A stretch of 64,000 nt of DNA from Nostoc carneum NIES-2107 (GCA_002368155.1 AP018180.1:2141947-2205946); one strand, 5' to 3'. Shown: positions 37,203 to 47,219, counted from the first letter of the stretch. Numbers and translations are program-made. Notes: a model not told the origin generated them from the letters alone.

Positions 37203-38330
37203 ATGCAAGGTCTGAAACATAAATTTGAATCCTGGAAACGCGGAAATATTACTCGTCGTTCAGCGTTATTTGCTCTTGGTTATAGCTTAGCTTTATCTAC
37301 AACGCTATTTAGTTGCAGCAGCACACCAGATAAAACTTCTCAAAAACAAGGTGATTCAGCTTCATCTAATACAGCTACTACGGCTAATACCACAAATACA
37401 GCTAGTAACTCTAGCAGCCAGAAAGTTATTAGAATTGTCCGTTCTAAACAACTAACTGCGCTAGCTGTTGTTGAAAAACAAGGTAAGCTCGAAAAAAGAT
37501 TAGCAGACTTGGGATACAAGTTAGAATGGCCTGAATTTGCAGCAGGCCCACAACAATTAGAAGCATTAAATGCCAATGGTTTAGATATTGCTTCCACAGC
37601 AGAATCACCCCCAGTTTTTGCCCAAGCGGCGGGAACACCTTTAGTTTATTTAGCTGCAAACTCCTCTGATGGTCAAGCAATTTCACTTTTAGTTCCTAGC
37701 AAATCTAACATTAAAAGCGTTAAAGATTTAAAAGGAAAAAAAGTCGGTTTCCAGAAAGCATCTATTGGTCATTACTTGTTAGTTAGAGCTTTAGAAAAAG
37801 AAGGACTAAAGCTATCTGATGTCCAGTCTGTTTTTCTGCCACCTCCAGATGCTAATGTGGCATTTAACCAAGGTAAGATAGATGCTTGGTTTATTTGGGA
37901 ACCATTTGTTACAAGAAACGTGCAAAACAAAGTCGGTCGCGTACTCATAGATGGCGGTAACGGTTTGCGTGATACCAACAATTTTTACTCCACAACCCGC
38001 AAATTTTATCAAGAAAATCCAGAAGTAATCAAAGCCTTTTTGGATGAACTACAAAAAGCTCAAATTTGGTCTAAACAAAATCAAAAAGAAATTGCAGAAT
38101 TGCTTGCACCAGTGACACAACTGGATGTACCAACATTAGAAGCAATGCATAGTAAATATGATTTCTCGTTAGTCCCAATCACCGATAAAATCATTACTAA
38201 GCAACAAGAAGTGGCTGACAAATGGTACTCTCTAGGACTTATACCGAAAAAGGTGAATGTCAAAGATGGGTTTTTAACACCTGAAGAGTACGCCAAAATT
38301 ACGCCTCAAGATGTTTTGGCGAAGCAGTAG
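37203..38330 (+). CDS. ssuA: Sulfonate-type substrate-binding lipoprotein, low in sulfur
   Basis: 375 aa. N terminus with NITRRSALFALGYSLAL and lipobox LFSC (Cys39), then a Ser/Thr/Asn-rich linker of about 35 residues. The binding domain is SsuA-like: FAAGPQQLEALNANGLDI, TAESPPVFAQAAGTPL, DLKGKKVGFQKASIGHYLLV and GKIDAWFIWEPF. It delivers sulfonates to SsuBC. It has just two Met and one Cys (the lipidated one), against seven Met in the paralogue at 23629. ssuB lies upstream, tauD downstream. Confidence 0.93.
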   Translation: MQGLKHKFESWKRGNITRRSALFALGYSLALSTTLFSCSSTPDKTSQKQGDSASSNTATTANTTNTASNSSSQKVIRIVRSKQLTALAVVEKQGKLEKRLADLGYKLEWPEFAAGPQQLEALNANGLDIASTAESPPVFAQAAGTPLVYLAANSSDGQAISLLVPSKSNIKSVKDLKGKKVGFQKASIGHYLLVRALEKEGLKLSDVQSVFLPPPDANVAFNQGKIDAWFIWEPFVTRNVQNKVGRVLIDGGNGLRDTNNFYSTTRKFYQENPEVIKAFLDELQKAQIWSKQNQKEIAELLAPVTQLDVPTLEAMHSKYDFSLVPITDKIITKQQEVADKWYSLGLIPKKVNVKDGFLTPEEYAKITPQDVLAKQ

Positions 38331-38339
38331 GGAGATAAG

Positions 38340-38484
38340 GGGGCTGGGGATTAGGGACTGGGGACTGGGGAGATGAGAGGACAAGGTGAGAAGTTCTGAT
38401 TACCCATTACCCATTACCCATTACCCATTACCCATTACCCATTACCCATTACCAATTACCAATTACCAATTACCAATTACCAAT
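38340..38484. repeat. Paired heptamer arrays GGGGACT and ATTACCC/ATTACCA
   Basis: About four G-rich units at 38340-38372, then twelve ATTACCC/ATTACCA units at 38399-38482. The array ends 20 bases before the tauD start codon and replaces a normal ribosome binding site region. Confidence 0.88.
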
Positions 38485-38504
38485 TTTCAAAATTCAAGAA
38501 TACT

Positions 38505-39368
38505 ATGCCCACGCTAACGTTAACAGAAGTTCAAATTACGCCCTTAGATGCGCCTTTGGGTGCTGTGGTTACAGGATTAGATACTAGTCAAGCTGTTGCG
38601 CCGGAAATTATTTTACAACTAAAGCAAGCATTGCGCGATCGCCATATTCTCATCTTTAAGAATCAACAGCTAACTGATGAGCAGTTTTTGAATTTTGCAT
38701 TCTACTTTGGCTCTCTATTTGTACCACCCCAGGATATTCCTGTGTTGGCTTCGGAAACAGGCGCTACACCAGTGATTATTCCTGTTTCTAATGTCGATGG
38801 TGGTTATACAGGTACAGGTGAATTGGCTTTTCATGCAGATCACCATTGGACTCCCTACCCCTCTAGCGGTTCTCTACTCTATGCATTGGAAGTTCCTTCC
38901 CAAGGCGGTGAGACTTCTTGGCTGAATTTGAATTCGGCCTATGAGACTTTAGATGAAGCTACCAAGCGTCAGATAGCAGACTTACAGTTGATTACTTACA
39001 ATCCATTTTTGCGAGACAGGAATGCACCTCGTTCCGATTATCGCCTTGATAAAAGTATTCCATTAATTAGTCCTGTCTATCTCCATCCTTTGGTACGCAC
39101 ACATCCAGAAAGTGGCAAAAAAATTCTATACCTCGATTACGCCACAGAAGTAGAGGTAGTTGGCTTAGAACCTCAAGAGGGAGCAGAATTAATTGCTCAA
39201 TTGCGTCAACATCTCAATCAGCCACAGTTTTATTATCAACATAAATGGTCTGTAGGCGACATTGTTTACTGGGATAATCAAGCTACTTTGCACCACAGAA
39301 CACCATTTGACCCTAATGAAAGACGGATATTAAAGCGTGTAAGTTTAGCTGGAAGCCGTCCGTTTTAG
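38505..39368 (+). CDS. tauD: TauD/TfdA-family dioxygenase without internal Met or Cys
   Basis: 287 aa, the standard length. The Fe(II) facial triad is visible: His110 and Asp112 (FHADHHW) and a distal His at 263/264 (ATLHHRTPF); the 2-oxoglutarate-binding Arg is in NERRILKR. Such enzymes oxidise taurine or other alkanesulfonates and release sulfite. The protein has no Cys and only the initiator Met, which I would expect only by selection. It sits in the ssu gene set, so a sulfonate is the likely substrate; a sulfate ester (AtsK-like) is the alternative. Confidence 0.92.
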   Translation: MPTLTLTEVQITPLDAPLGAVVTGLDTSQAVAPEIILQLKQALRDRHILIFKNQQLTDEQFLNFAFYFGSLFVPPQDIPVLASETGATPVIIPVSNVDGGYTGTGELAFHADHHWTPYPSSGSLLYALEVPSQGGETSWLNLNSAYETLDEATKRQIADLQLITYNPFLRDRNAPRSDYRLDKSIPLISPVYLHPLVRTHPESGKKILYLDYATEVEVVGLEPQEGAELIAQLRQHLNQPQFYYQHKWSVGDIVYWDNQATLHHRTPFDPNERRILKRVSLAGSRPF

Positions 39369-39503
39369 TCATTGAGATTGTGAGTGGATAACTGCAATAT
39401 TTTTGATTGAATTAATATCATTTTTAGAATTATTGCAGTTAATCACTCACCTGAAAAGTATATTCTTTAACTTAAATTTTGACATTAATCTGACATTAAA
39501 TCT

Positions 39504-40322
39504 ATGACAACAATTCCTGCTTATGACCCAACTTTATTTGAAGGTGCAGCTTGGTACTATGCTCGTTATCGGCCACAGTATCCACCTGTGTTATTTGATT
39601 TGCTCACCGAGAAATTTCAATTAGATGGACAAGGAAGATTACTAGATTTAGGTTGTGGCGCAGGCTTAATTGCTATTCCTTTACGGGATAAATTCAAAGA
39701 AGTTATCGGTTTAGACCCCGATGCAGATATGCTTTTAGAAGCGCAACGCCAAGCTGCAGAAGTCGGCGCAACAAATATAAGCTGGGTAAATGATAGAGCA
39801 GAAAATATTTCTCTAGCTGTCGGTAAATTCCAACTAGTGACAATTGGTAGAGCTTTTCACTGGATGCAACGAGAATTAGTTATAGAACATATCTACAATT
39901 TACTTTCTAATAATGGTGCTTTGGCGATTATCAAAACTTATGAAGACCCCTGGAATAGCGAACATCCGTGGAAACAAACTGCCATTTCAGTTGTACAGCG
40001 TTGGTTAGGTGAAAAACGCCGCACGGGTCAAGGTGGTCAAGGAGAATGGCAACCTTTAGCAGTCCCTCACGAAGAAATTATAGAGAAATCATCATTTAGT
40101 CGCCAAGCCAACTATGAAGTTAAATATGAGAAATCTTGGACAATTGGCTCATATATTGGCTATCTATATTCCACAGCTTTTTGTTTACCATCTTTCTTTG
40201 GAAATGCGGAAAATAGAAAAAAATTTGAAGCTGACCTTAGAGAATCTCTGCTAAAAGTAGAACCCTCTGGAAAATTTACAGAAGAACTTCCTATTACTGT
40301 CATAGCTGCTTGGAAAAATTAA
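39504..40322 (+). CDS. Class I SAM-dependent methyltransferase
   Basis: 272 aa. SAM-binding motif LLDLGCGAGLIAIPL near residue 46, acidic VIGLDPDADML, and the post-motif GRAFHWMQRE. It is of the UbiE/small-molecule kind (methyltransferase 11/25). The substrate is unknown. It lies between tauD and ssuC with gaps of 135 and 80 bases, so it is likely co-transcribed. Why a methyltransferase belongs to a sulfonate operon is not clear. Confidence 0.88.
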   Translation: MTTIPAYDPTLFEGAAWYYARYRPQYPPVLFDLLTEKFQLDGQGRLLDLGCGAGLIAIPLRDKFKEVIGLDPDADMLLEAQRQAAEVGATNISWVNDRAENISLAVGKFQLVTIGRAFHWMQRELVIEHIYNLLSNNGALAIIKTYEDPWNSEHPWKQTAISVVQRWLGEKRRTGQGGQGEWQPLAVPHEEIIEKSSFSRQANYEVKYEKSWTIGSYIGYLYSTAFCLPSFFGNAENRKKFEADLRESLLKVEPSGKFTEELPITVIAAWKN

Positions 40323-40402
40323 TCAATTTTGTCATTTGTTATTTGTCATCAGTCCTTTGTCTAATGTCCACATACGCTGCTATCAAGCAATAGAACATTT
40401 TC

Positions 40403-41251
40403 ATGAAAACCATCTCATCTTCTCCTAATAGCTTTCCATCAAGGCAAACAATGAAAAAGCAAAAATTAAAATATCAATTTCTCAAAAATCCCCAAATTCA
40501 ATCTTTCATCCCTTGGTTAGTACCCATATCCATTATTATTGTCTGGCAATTACTATCTTCTATTGGTGTAATTCCTACAAGAATTTTGCCTGCGCCTTTA
40601 AGTGTGCTGGGTGCTGCTATTCATTTAGCCCAAACTGGTGAACTATTTAAAAATATTGGTATTAGTGCTGCTAGAGCAATTTCTGGCTTTTTAGTAGGTG
40701 GCAGTATTGGCTTTATTTTAGGTTTAGTAAATGGTATTTCTCCGATTGCTGAGAAATTACTAGACACCTCTATTCAAATGTTACGTAATATTCCCAACTT
40801 AGCATTAATCCCCTTGGTAATTTTATGGTTTGGGATTGGGGATGAAGCTAGATTATTTCTTGTATCTTTAGGTGTAATGTTCCCGATTTATTTAAATACC
40901 TTTCATGGTATCCGGAGTGTAGATTCTGGATTAATTGAAATGGGAAAAGTTTATGGTTTAAATACTTGGGGTTTATTCTGGAGAATTATTCTCCCTGGCG
41001 CATTATCTTCTATTTTGGTAGGTGTGCGTTTTTCTTTAGGTATCATGTGGTTGACACTGATTGTTGCTGAAACTATCGCTGCTGATTCGGGGATTGGTTA
41101 TATGGCAATGAACGCCAGAGAATTTATGCAAACAGATGTTGTAGTCTTAAGCATTTTGCTATACGCCTTATTTGGGAAATTAGCAGACGTAATCGCCAGA
41201 TCCTTAGAAAGTTATTGGTTGCAATGGAATCCCAGTTATTTGAAGGGGTAA
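40403..41251 (+). CDS. ssuC: Sulfonate ABC transporter permease
   Basis: 282 aa (266 from the second Met, MKKQKLKYQFLKN). Six hydrophobic segments, the first at about residues 38-55 (WLVPISIIIVWQLLSSIG). The EAA-like loop is GKVYGLNTWGLFWRIILPGA near residue 185, as in SsuC/TauC. It forms the membrane channel for SsuB. It is the only permease of this type in the window, so it may serve all three binding proteins. Confidence 0.93.
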   Translation: MKTISSSPNSFPSRQTMKKQKLKYQFLKNPQIQSFIPWLVPISIIIVWQLLSSIGVIPTRILPAPLSVLGAAIHLAQTGELFKNIGISAARAISGFLVGGSIGFILGLVNGISPIAEKLLDTSIQMLRNIPNLALIPLVILWFGIGDEARLFLVSLGVMFPIYLNTFHGIRSVDSGLIEMGKVYGLNTWGLFWRIILPGALSSILVGVRFSLGIMWLTLIVAETIAADSGIGYMAMNAREFMQTDVVVLSILLYALFGKLADVIARSLESYWLQWNPSYLKG

Positions 41252-41946
41252 TGGGGAGCCTGACAGATGTAGGTTTTTTACAAGGGTGTGAGTATTCAGT
41301 CTCTTGGGTCAGAAAATAAAATTAGAAATCCAAGTGTGGATGAGACTCAAACGCTAAAAGATGAGTATCTCATACCAATTTGAAAAAAGAATGCAACAGA
41401 TTGTAGGGGCAAGGCAGTGCCCATTGGTGTCAACTTAACGTGAAACCCGCTTGGTTGGAAGGTTTCGCCCTCACCCCCAGCCCCTCTCCTGGTGGGCTAT
41501 CCATTAGTCACATCTTTCTTAATATTGCTGTAAGTCAGACTCTGAGGGAAGTCCCGAAGTAAACAATGAGAGCATGATTGACTTGAGAGACAGAAAATGC
41601 ACTAAACCTGAGTGCGTAGGCGTAGCCCGCCGCAGGCATCGTTAACTACTTTGATGTCTTAGGAGAATCAGGATGGAGAAGTTTCCAAGTGGCGGCGATA
41701 TCGTGTAATCGCCGCAGCCCACGCCAAATGGTTTTTACCCCAGAGGAAAGGACGTTAATAAGTAGTCTGACAGAATTAATTACACAAAGTCATTGCGAAT
41801 GGAGCGAAGCGGAATGAAGCAATCGCAAGGGCTGGGATTGCTTCGCTTCGCTCGCAATGACTGTAAATATTTTTGTCCAAGTACTTACATGAAATTACCC
41901 TCGTAAATTGGCAAAGGTATTGGTTTAACTACTTATTTGAATGGTG
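41252..41946. repeat. Repeat-rich gap: MITE half, dispersed repeat and long palindrome
   Basis: No gene. 41372-41432 is the left half of the MITE-like element seen at 12241. 41613-41641 is a small dispersed repeat (GCGTAGGCGTAGCCCGCC core) that recurs inside xylB at 63450. 41788-41862 is a long palindrome with arms AGTCATTGCGA.../...TCGCAATGACT and inner GAGCGAAGC/GCTTCGCTC. Confidence 0.75.
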
Positions 41947-42144
41947 CTATGCAGATGCCAAGATGATTGATAATTCTTTGTCTATTTTTTCTGCTAGTTT
42001 GTAAGCCATTAACGGCGGATTGCGGTAGTTACTGGCAGTTTTTCTGAATCCCCATCGTCTGGCTTCAGCTTCGGAAACTCCAAACTCTGCGGCTAATTGA
42101 TGGTAAGACCAGCCATACTTTCTCATGAGATCAATTGGATGCAT
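41947..42144 (-). CDS. Small HTH protein of unknown function
   Basis: 65 aa. A good ribosome binding site (CAGGAG) stands about seven bases before the ATG, so it is likely a real gene. A helix-turn-helix can be seen at residues 10-32 (YGWSYHQLAAEFGVSEAEAR). The rest is a helical tail. It has no double-glycine leader, so it does not look like a substrate of the neighbouring exporter. It may be a small regulator. Between it and the HlyD gene (42145-42391) I see nothing. Confidence 0.62.
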   Translation of the reverse strand: MHPIDLMRKYGWSYHQLAAEFGVSEAEARRWGFRKTASNYRNPPLMAYKLAEKIDKELSIILASA

Positions 42145-42391
42145 GATTTTGCTCCTGTGGAATTGGTAGATGAGAATTGGAATGTTTCTAAAAGAAACAA
42201 CGATCGCGTTTCATAGATAAAGTGGCCACAGGATACAACTGAAAACAGAAGCGTCATCTAGAAAGCAGGGAACATCAGCATCACAGCATGGCTGGGGTAG
42301 CCACAATATGATCAAAAAACGGCCACTCTATGCTTGAAACTATATGGAATTTGTCTTATTAGGGTGCATTGCGGGCTTGTTCTGACAAAGG

Positions 42392-43939
42392 CTACATATC
42401 TAAACCGCCTTTTTGGAGTTTCTTAAAGGGATCTAAGACAAAATCAATTACCCGACGTTGGCGAATAATCACTTCTGCGTTGGCTGACTGTCCGGCGGTT
42501 AAAGGAATATGTTTGTCGCCGTTTTGAATGTATTGCTTATCTAAGCTGATTTCTAATTCATAGCTTTCAATATTGCCTTGGGGTGTTTGCTGTACCTTGG
42601 AGTCAGGAGATACCCAAGTAACTTTTCCTTGAGTAATGCCATATTCTTGGAAAGGATAAGCATCAAATTTGATTTTGACTGGCATTCCCACCTTTAAAAA
42701 GCCACTATCCTGACTTGGCATATTGGCTTTGAGGACAACACCAACATTTTTAGGTGCAATTTGGGCAATTCTTTGTCCAGGCTGTACCACTTCTCCCGGC
42801 TTGCTGACGGGAAACTCAAAAATAGTGCCATCTACAGGCGATCGCACTATTCTCTGCTGTAACTGGATCTTTAAGGCTGTGACTTCGCTACGGGCTTGGA
42901 AAATTTGCGATCGCAATGCTGCAATTTGTGTTTCTATATCCTTGAGTTGTTGCTGATTTTTTAAAACTGCTAATTTACCAGTTTGCAGTAAGCTTTGATA
43001 GCTATTTTCTTCTTCTTGTAGTCGCAGCTTTGCTTGCTCAATATCAGCCTGTAACTGGTTCATGGTTGTCTGATAACGGCTGTGTTCTTCAGTTAAACGC
43101 AATTTTGCTTGCTGAACGTCAGATTTTGCCTTGTCGTAAAGCCTTTTACTTTCTTGTTGTTCTTTGATCAGTTGGTCAATTTGGGTTGCAGAAACAGCAC
43201 CATCTGTCAACAATTTACTAAAGCGCTCAACTTGTCTAGAATCGATTTTTAACCGATTTTCAGCCGCTTTTTGGTCATTTTCCGAGGTGCTAATTTGTTG
43301 CTGTGCCTGATTGACTAATGCTTGTTTTTCTAAATTTTGTAAATTATATGTACTCTGTTTTGCATCCAGGTTTTGTTTAGCCTGGTTAAGTTGGGCAAGT
43401 TTTTCTAAAGCTTGGGATTGGTTTTGTTGTTGTTGAGTGCTCAGAGTTAACTGTAATTGATGTTTGAGTACATCCAACTGCGTCCTTTGATTTAACAATC
43501 CAGTTAGTTTAGCCTCAGCTTGCTGAAGTTGTGTTTGTAACACATCAGACTCTAGTTCTAGTAAAACCTGCCCAGCTTTGACAGTATCGCCTTCTTTTAC
43601 CTTCACAACCTTGACACTCCCACCAGCTTGGGAGTCCAATTTTTGAGTTGCACCTTGAGGTTCTATCCGTCCTCTAGCGCTTCCTGTCTCATCAACTTTT
43701 GCCAGTGTGGCCCAGGGTAAAGCGAGAATAGCAAAGGCTAATAAGACAGAAAATACACCATGAGTCCAAACCCGAGGTAAGGCATCTAAAAGTTCTTCAG
43801 TGCTGTAGTGCAAATCGTTACTATTATCTGTGGTCGTTGCAGCAACCTCGGTAGATTCCTCATGGTTGTTGTAATCTGTGTAATCATTATCTTCCTCTTT
43901 AGCCAGTGCGGATGAGGAATTAACAAATGGATGTGGCAT
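42392..43939 (-). CDS. HlyD-family periplasmic adaptor of an exporter
   Basis: About 515 aa from MPHPFVNSSSAL; a TTG five codons earlier is less likely. One membrane segment at about residues 70-90 (WTHGVFSVLLAFAILALPW), a lipoyl-like domain with GSVKVVKVKEGDTVKAGQVL, a long coiled coil (about 130-350, with many Gln/Leu repeats), the second lipoyl half (QQRIVRSPVDGTIFEFPVSK) and a beta-barrel domain. It bridges the ABC exporter to an outer-membrane channel (TolC-like). The ABC partner lies directly upstream. Confidence 0.92.
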   Translation of the reverse strand: MPHPFVNSSSALAKEEDNDYTDYNNHEESTEVAATTTDNSNDLHYSTEELLDALPRVWTHGVFSVLLAFAILALPWATLAKVDETGSARGRIEPQGATQKLDSQAGGSVKVVKVKEGDTVKAGQVLLELESDVLQTQLQQAEAKLTGLLNQRTQLDVLKHQLQLTLSTQQQQNQSQALEKLAQLNQAKQNLDAKQSTYNLQNLEKQALVNQAQQQISTSENDQKAAENRLKIDSRQVERFSKLLTDGAVSATQIDQLIKEQQESKRLYDKAKSDVQQAKLRLTEEHSRYQTTMNQLQADIEQAKLRLQEEENSYQSLLQTGKLAVLKNQQQLKDIETQIAALRSQIFQARSEVTALKIQLQQRIVRSPVDGTIFEFPVSKPGEVVQPGQRIAQIAPKNVGVVLKANMPSQDSGFLKVGMPVKIKFDAYPFQEYGITQGKVTWVSPDSKVQQTPQGNIESYELEISLDKQYIQNGDKHIPLTAGQSANAEVIIRQRRVIDFVLDPFKKLQKGGLDM

Positions 43940-44108
43940 GGTTATATTTCCCAAAATGGTAGTGTCATTTGTCCCTGGTCATTCGTCCTTAGTCATTTGT
44001 TAAAGCCTGTTTACGCTTCAGAAATTAGTTCGATTTATTTCAGCAATTTAAGTATTTTCACTAGCGACAGTCATCAGTCATCAGTCATCACTCAACAGTT
44101 CTTCAAAT

Positions 44109-47100
44109 TCAACTGACTTGCGCTAGTTGCTGTTGATTTAGATAGTAGTAATGACCTTGTTTAGCGATTAGTTCGTCATGAGTACCGCTTTCTAATAAAA
44201 CACCACGATCCAAAACTAAAATTAAGTCAGCGTTGCGGACGGTGGAAAGGCGATGGGCAATAATGATACTGCTGCGCCCTTTGAGAATAGTTTTGAGGTT
44301 GTTCTGAATAATCCGTTCTGATTCTGTGTCTAGGTGGCTGGTAGCTTCGTCAAACAGTAATAACCGGGGATTACCTAACAAAGCACGAGCGATCGCTAAA
44401 CGTTGGCGTTGTCCACCAGAAAGCATTCCCCCACCTTCACCGATTTGGGTTTGATAACCTAGTGGTAGTTGCTGAATAAATTCATCTGCGCCGGCTAATT
44501 TTGCGGCTTGAATAATTTCGTCGAGGGTGGCTTCTGGGTGTGCTATGGCAATGTTTTCGCGGATGGTACTACCAAACAAAAAGGTGTCTTGGTCTACTAC
44601 ACCAACTTGAGAACGCAGCGATCGCAAGGAAATACCAGTGACATCGTGACCATCAATTAGCACTGTGCCATCTGTGGCTGGATATAAGCCCAAAATTAAT
44701 TTGCTGAGGGTAGTTTTCCCCGAACCACTACGTCCGACGATCGCTACCATTTGCTCTGGCTGAATTTCAAAACTGACATTTTCGAGGACGTTATTCTTAC
44801 TTTCGGGGTGATAGCGGAAGGTGACACGATCAAAGCGAATGTGACCGCGCAGTCTACCCAAGGTTTTGCGGGGTTTATTGTGCAAGTCTTCTTCGGGTTC
44901 TGCTTCTAAAACATCATTAATGCGTTCGCTGGAAATAATGATTTCTTGAAATTCATTCCACAGTTGCGAAAACCTTTGAAAAGGCCCCAACACGTTACCC
45001 ACCAACATATTAAAAGCCACTAATTGCCCAACGGTGAGTTCCCCTTGAATTACCTGCCATGCACCAAACCACAGCAAGGCGGTACTGGTAAAGGTATTGA
45101 TGGCACCACTCAGCATAGAGAGGCGAATACCAATCACTTGAGCATTAAAGGCTTTTTTCACCAAACTATTGAGTAATTCTTCCCAATGCCAACGCACAGT
45201 CTGTTCAATAGCTAAGGAACGGACTGTGCGAATCCCTGTGAGGGACTCGATAATATAGCTGTTTTCTTTTGCGCCAGCATTAAAAATATCTCTGGAAATG
45301 CGGCGTAAAATCCCTGTGCTAGCTAGGGCCAAGATGAAAAATGGTGGTACGATCAGCAGCACAAATAATGCCATTTTCCAGCTATACCAAAACATCAGGG
45401 CTAAATAGATGACTAATGTCAATAAATCCAGCACGATGGATAGGGTTTGACCAGTCAAAAAACTTTGAATTTTCTGGTTTTCTTGGATGCGGGAGACAAT
45501 ATCCCCAACATAGCGAGATTCAAAATAAGCCAGTGGTAGGCGGAAGGTATGTTTGATAAAACCTACCAATAAAGACACACTAATGCGGTTAGCGGTATGA
45601 CTGAGTAAATATGTCCGCACTCCGTTCATAGCAATGCTAAACAACCCAAAAACGATCATGCCGATCCCCACGGCGTTGAGGGTGGCAATGCTGCGTTGTA
45701 CGAGTACGCGGTCAAGTAATAACTGAGTAAAGATTGGGGTGACTAGACCAAATATTTGAATTAGTACCGAAGCAACAAAGACTTCGATCAGGACTTTATA
45801 GTGGGGTTTGATTAAAGCAAAAAACTTCCACAAACCGATATCCTGATTTTGAGCATCTTTGAGTAAAGATGTTGGTTGTAGTAATAATGCAAACCCAGTC
45901 CAACCTGCTTTAAATTCCTTGAGGCTAAGTTTGCGTTGACCAAGGGCGGGATCGCCGACAATTACCTGTTTTTTGGTAATTTCATAAACAACGATAAAGT
46001 GATTGCCTTCCCAATGAGCGATCGCAGGTAAAGATTGTTCAGCAAATTTATCTAGGGTGGCTTTGACTGGACGGGTGGTAAAACCCAAACTTTCTGCTGC
46101 TGTGGCGATCGCTTGCAAAGATGCACCACTCCGGCCGACGTTGGTCATATCCCGCAGCCGATTGACACTAAAGTGCTTACCCCAATAACGACCAATCATC
46201 ACTAAGCAAGCTGCACCACAGTCAGAGGCACTATGTTGAGCATAGAAGGGATATTGATGGGTGAGATGTCCCCACCAATGACCTATTTGCACCTTAGGAC
46301 TGGGAAAATAGGCACGTTGTTTAGGTTCGGTTTTTTTCGGTTGCTTCTGGGCAGGAAAGGCAATCACGTTACTGCGATTGCGAGACAAGACGGCTGGGGG
46401 TTTTTGTGCAGTAGGCTGGGGTGCTGGCGAATCAATTAATTCTGCCAATTCTCCCCAATGTTGCAGCGCTGTTTGCCAATCACTATGCTTAAGAATGTAA
46501 GCGATCGTGGGTTGTGTAGCTTGCCAACTCCCCGGTTTTATAGCAGAGATGTCGCCTGGTGTTAATTTACTCCCGTCAGCATGGCGTAATTCTCCCCGAT
46601 GCACCACCCATAACTGAGTTTGTGCGGTGAGTTGGCTGGGTACTGCACCAATTTCTAGCTGCTGGCGCGAGAAATAAGCTAAGGCTTGCAGCATATCTTC
46701 AACGGATGCACTGCCTTTTTTTGGGGATTTCTGGCGACACAACATCAATAAATCCCACAATTCTGCACGCGCAAATAGGCGATCGCGGATGCTGGGATAT
46801 TTCTCTATCAAAGTTTGCAATGTCGCTTGTTGAAGATAACCCAGCTTTAAGTTTAATGAAGACCTGGCTGAGTATGGTTGCAAACTTGCTTTAGGGAACA
46901 AAGTTAGTTCACCAAATGATTTACCTGGGGAGAGAGTAGTAATTAAGTTCTCTGCATTATCCAGCAACCGAACTTTTCCCGCTAAAACTAGATAAATTCC
47001 CGCCTTCGCCTCTGTTGCTTGCCAAAACTCTGTGGCGATCGGCGGTTCAACAATTTCCATCGCCGCCAAACAGCTTTGCAGTTCTTGATCTGCTAACTTC

Positions 47101-47159
47101 TCACCTAAAATAGTGGCGAGATGTTCGCTCATCTCTGCTTGTGAAGATATTAATTGCAT
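44109..47159 (-). CDS. Peptidase-containing ABC exporter (cNMP-like, C39, ABC), HetC-like architecture
   Basis: 1016 aa. Residues 1-140 resemble a cyclic-nucleotide-binding fold (GIYLVLAGKVRLLDNAEN, SPGKSFGELTLFP), with a weaker second copy up to about 230. A C39 peptidase follows near 300-440 with the catalytic Cys in AQHSASDCGAACLVM, His in GNHFIVVYE and Asp in VGDPALGQ. The membrane domain (about 465-750) and ATPase follow, with [24 protein letters not shown] and LLLFDEATSHLD. It should cut a double-glycine leader while exporting a peptide. Proteins of this build include HetC, which acts in heterocyst development. GGAGATGAG precedes the ATG. Confidence 0.92.
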   Translation of the reverse strand: MQLISSQAEMSEHLATILGEKLADQELQSCLAAMEIVEPPIATEFWQATEAKAGIYLVLAGKVRLLDNAENLITTLSPGKSFGELTLFPKASLQPYSARSSLNLKLGYLQQATLQTLIEKYPSIRDRLFARAELWDLLMLCRQKSPKKGSASVEDMLQALAYFSRQQLEIGAVPSQLTAQTQLWVVHRGELRHADGSKLTPGDISAIKPGSWQATQPTIAYILKHSDWQTALQHWGELAELIDSPAPQPTAQKPPAVLSRNRSNVIAFPAQKQPKKTEPKQRAYFPSPKVQIGHWWGHLTHQYPFYAQHSASDCGAACLVMIGRYWGKHFSVNRLRDMTNVGRSGASLQAIATAAESLGFTTRPVKATLDKFAEQSLPAIAHWEGNHFIVVYEITKKQVIVGDPALGQRKLSLKEFKAGWTGFALLLQPTSLLKDAQNQDIGLWKFFALIKPHYKVLIEVFVASVLIQIFGLVTPIFTQLLLDRVLVQRSIATLNAVGIGMIVFGLFSIAMNGVRTYLLSHTANRISVSLLVGFIKHTFRLPLAYFESRYVGDIVSRIQENQKIQSFLTGQTLSIVLDLLTLVIYLALMFWYSWKMALFVLLIVPPFFILALASTGILRRISRDIFNAGAKENSYIIESLTGIRTVRSLAIEQTVRWHWEELLNSLVKKAFNAQVIGIRLSMLSGAINTFTSTALLWFGAWQVIQGELTVGQLVAFNMLVGNVLGPFQRFSQLWNEFQEIIISSERINDVLEAEPEEDLHNKPRKTLGRLRGHIRFDRVTFRYHPESKNNVLENVSFEIQPEQMVAIVGRSGSGKTTLSKLILGLYPATDGTVLIDGHDVTGISLRSLRSQVGVVDQDTFLFGSTIRENIAIAHPEATLDEIIQAAKLAGADEFIQQLPLGYQTQIGEGGGMLSGGQRQRLAIARALLGNPRLLLFDEATSHLDTESERIIQNNLKTILKGRSSIIIAHRLSTVRNADLILVLDRGVLLESGTHDELIAKQGHYYYLNQQQLAQVS

Positions 47160-47219
47160 TTTCTCATCTCCAAGACTGAATGATTAATTGCCAAAATTTA
47201 TGAAAATTGGCGAGGTTCT

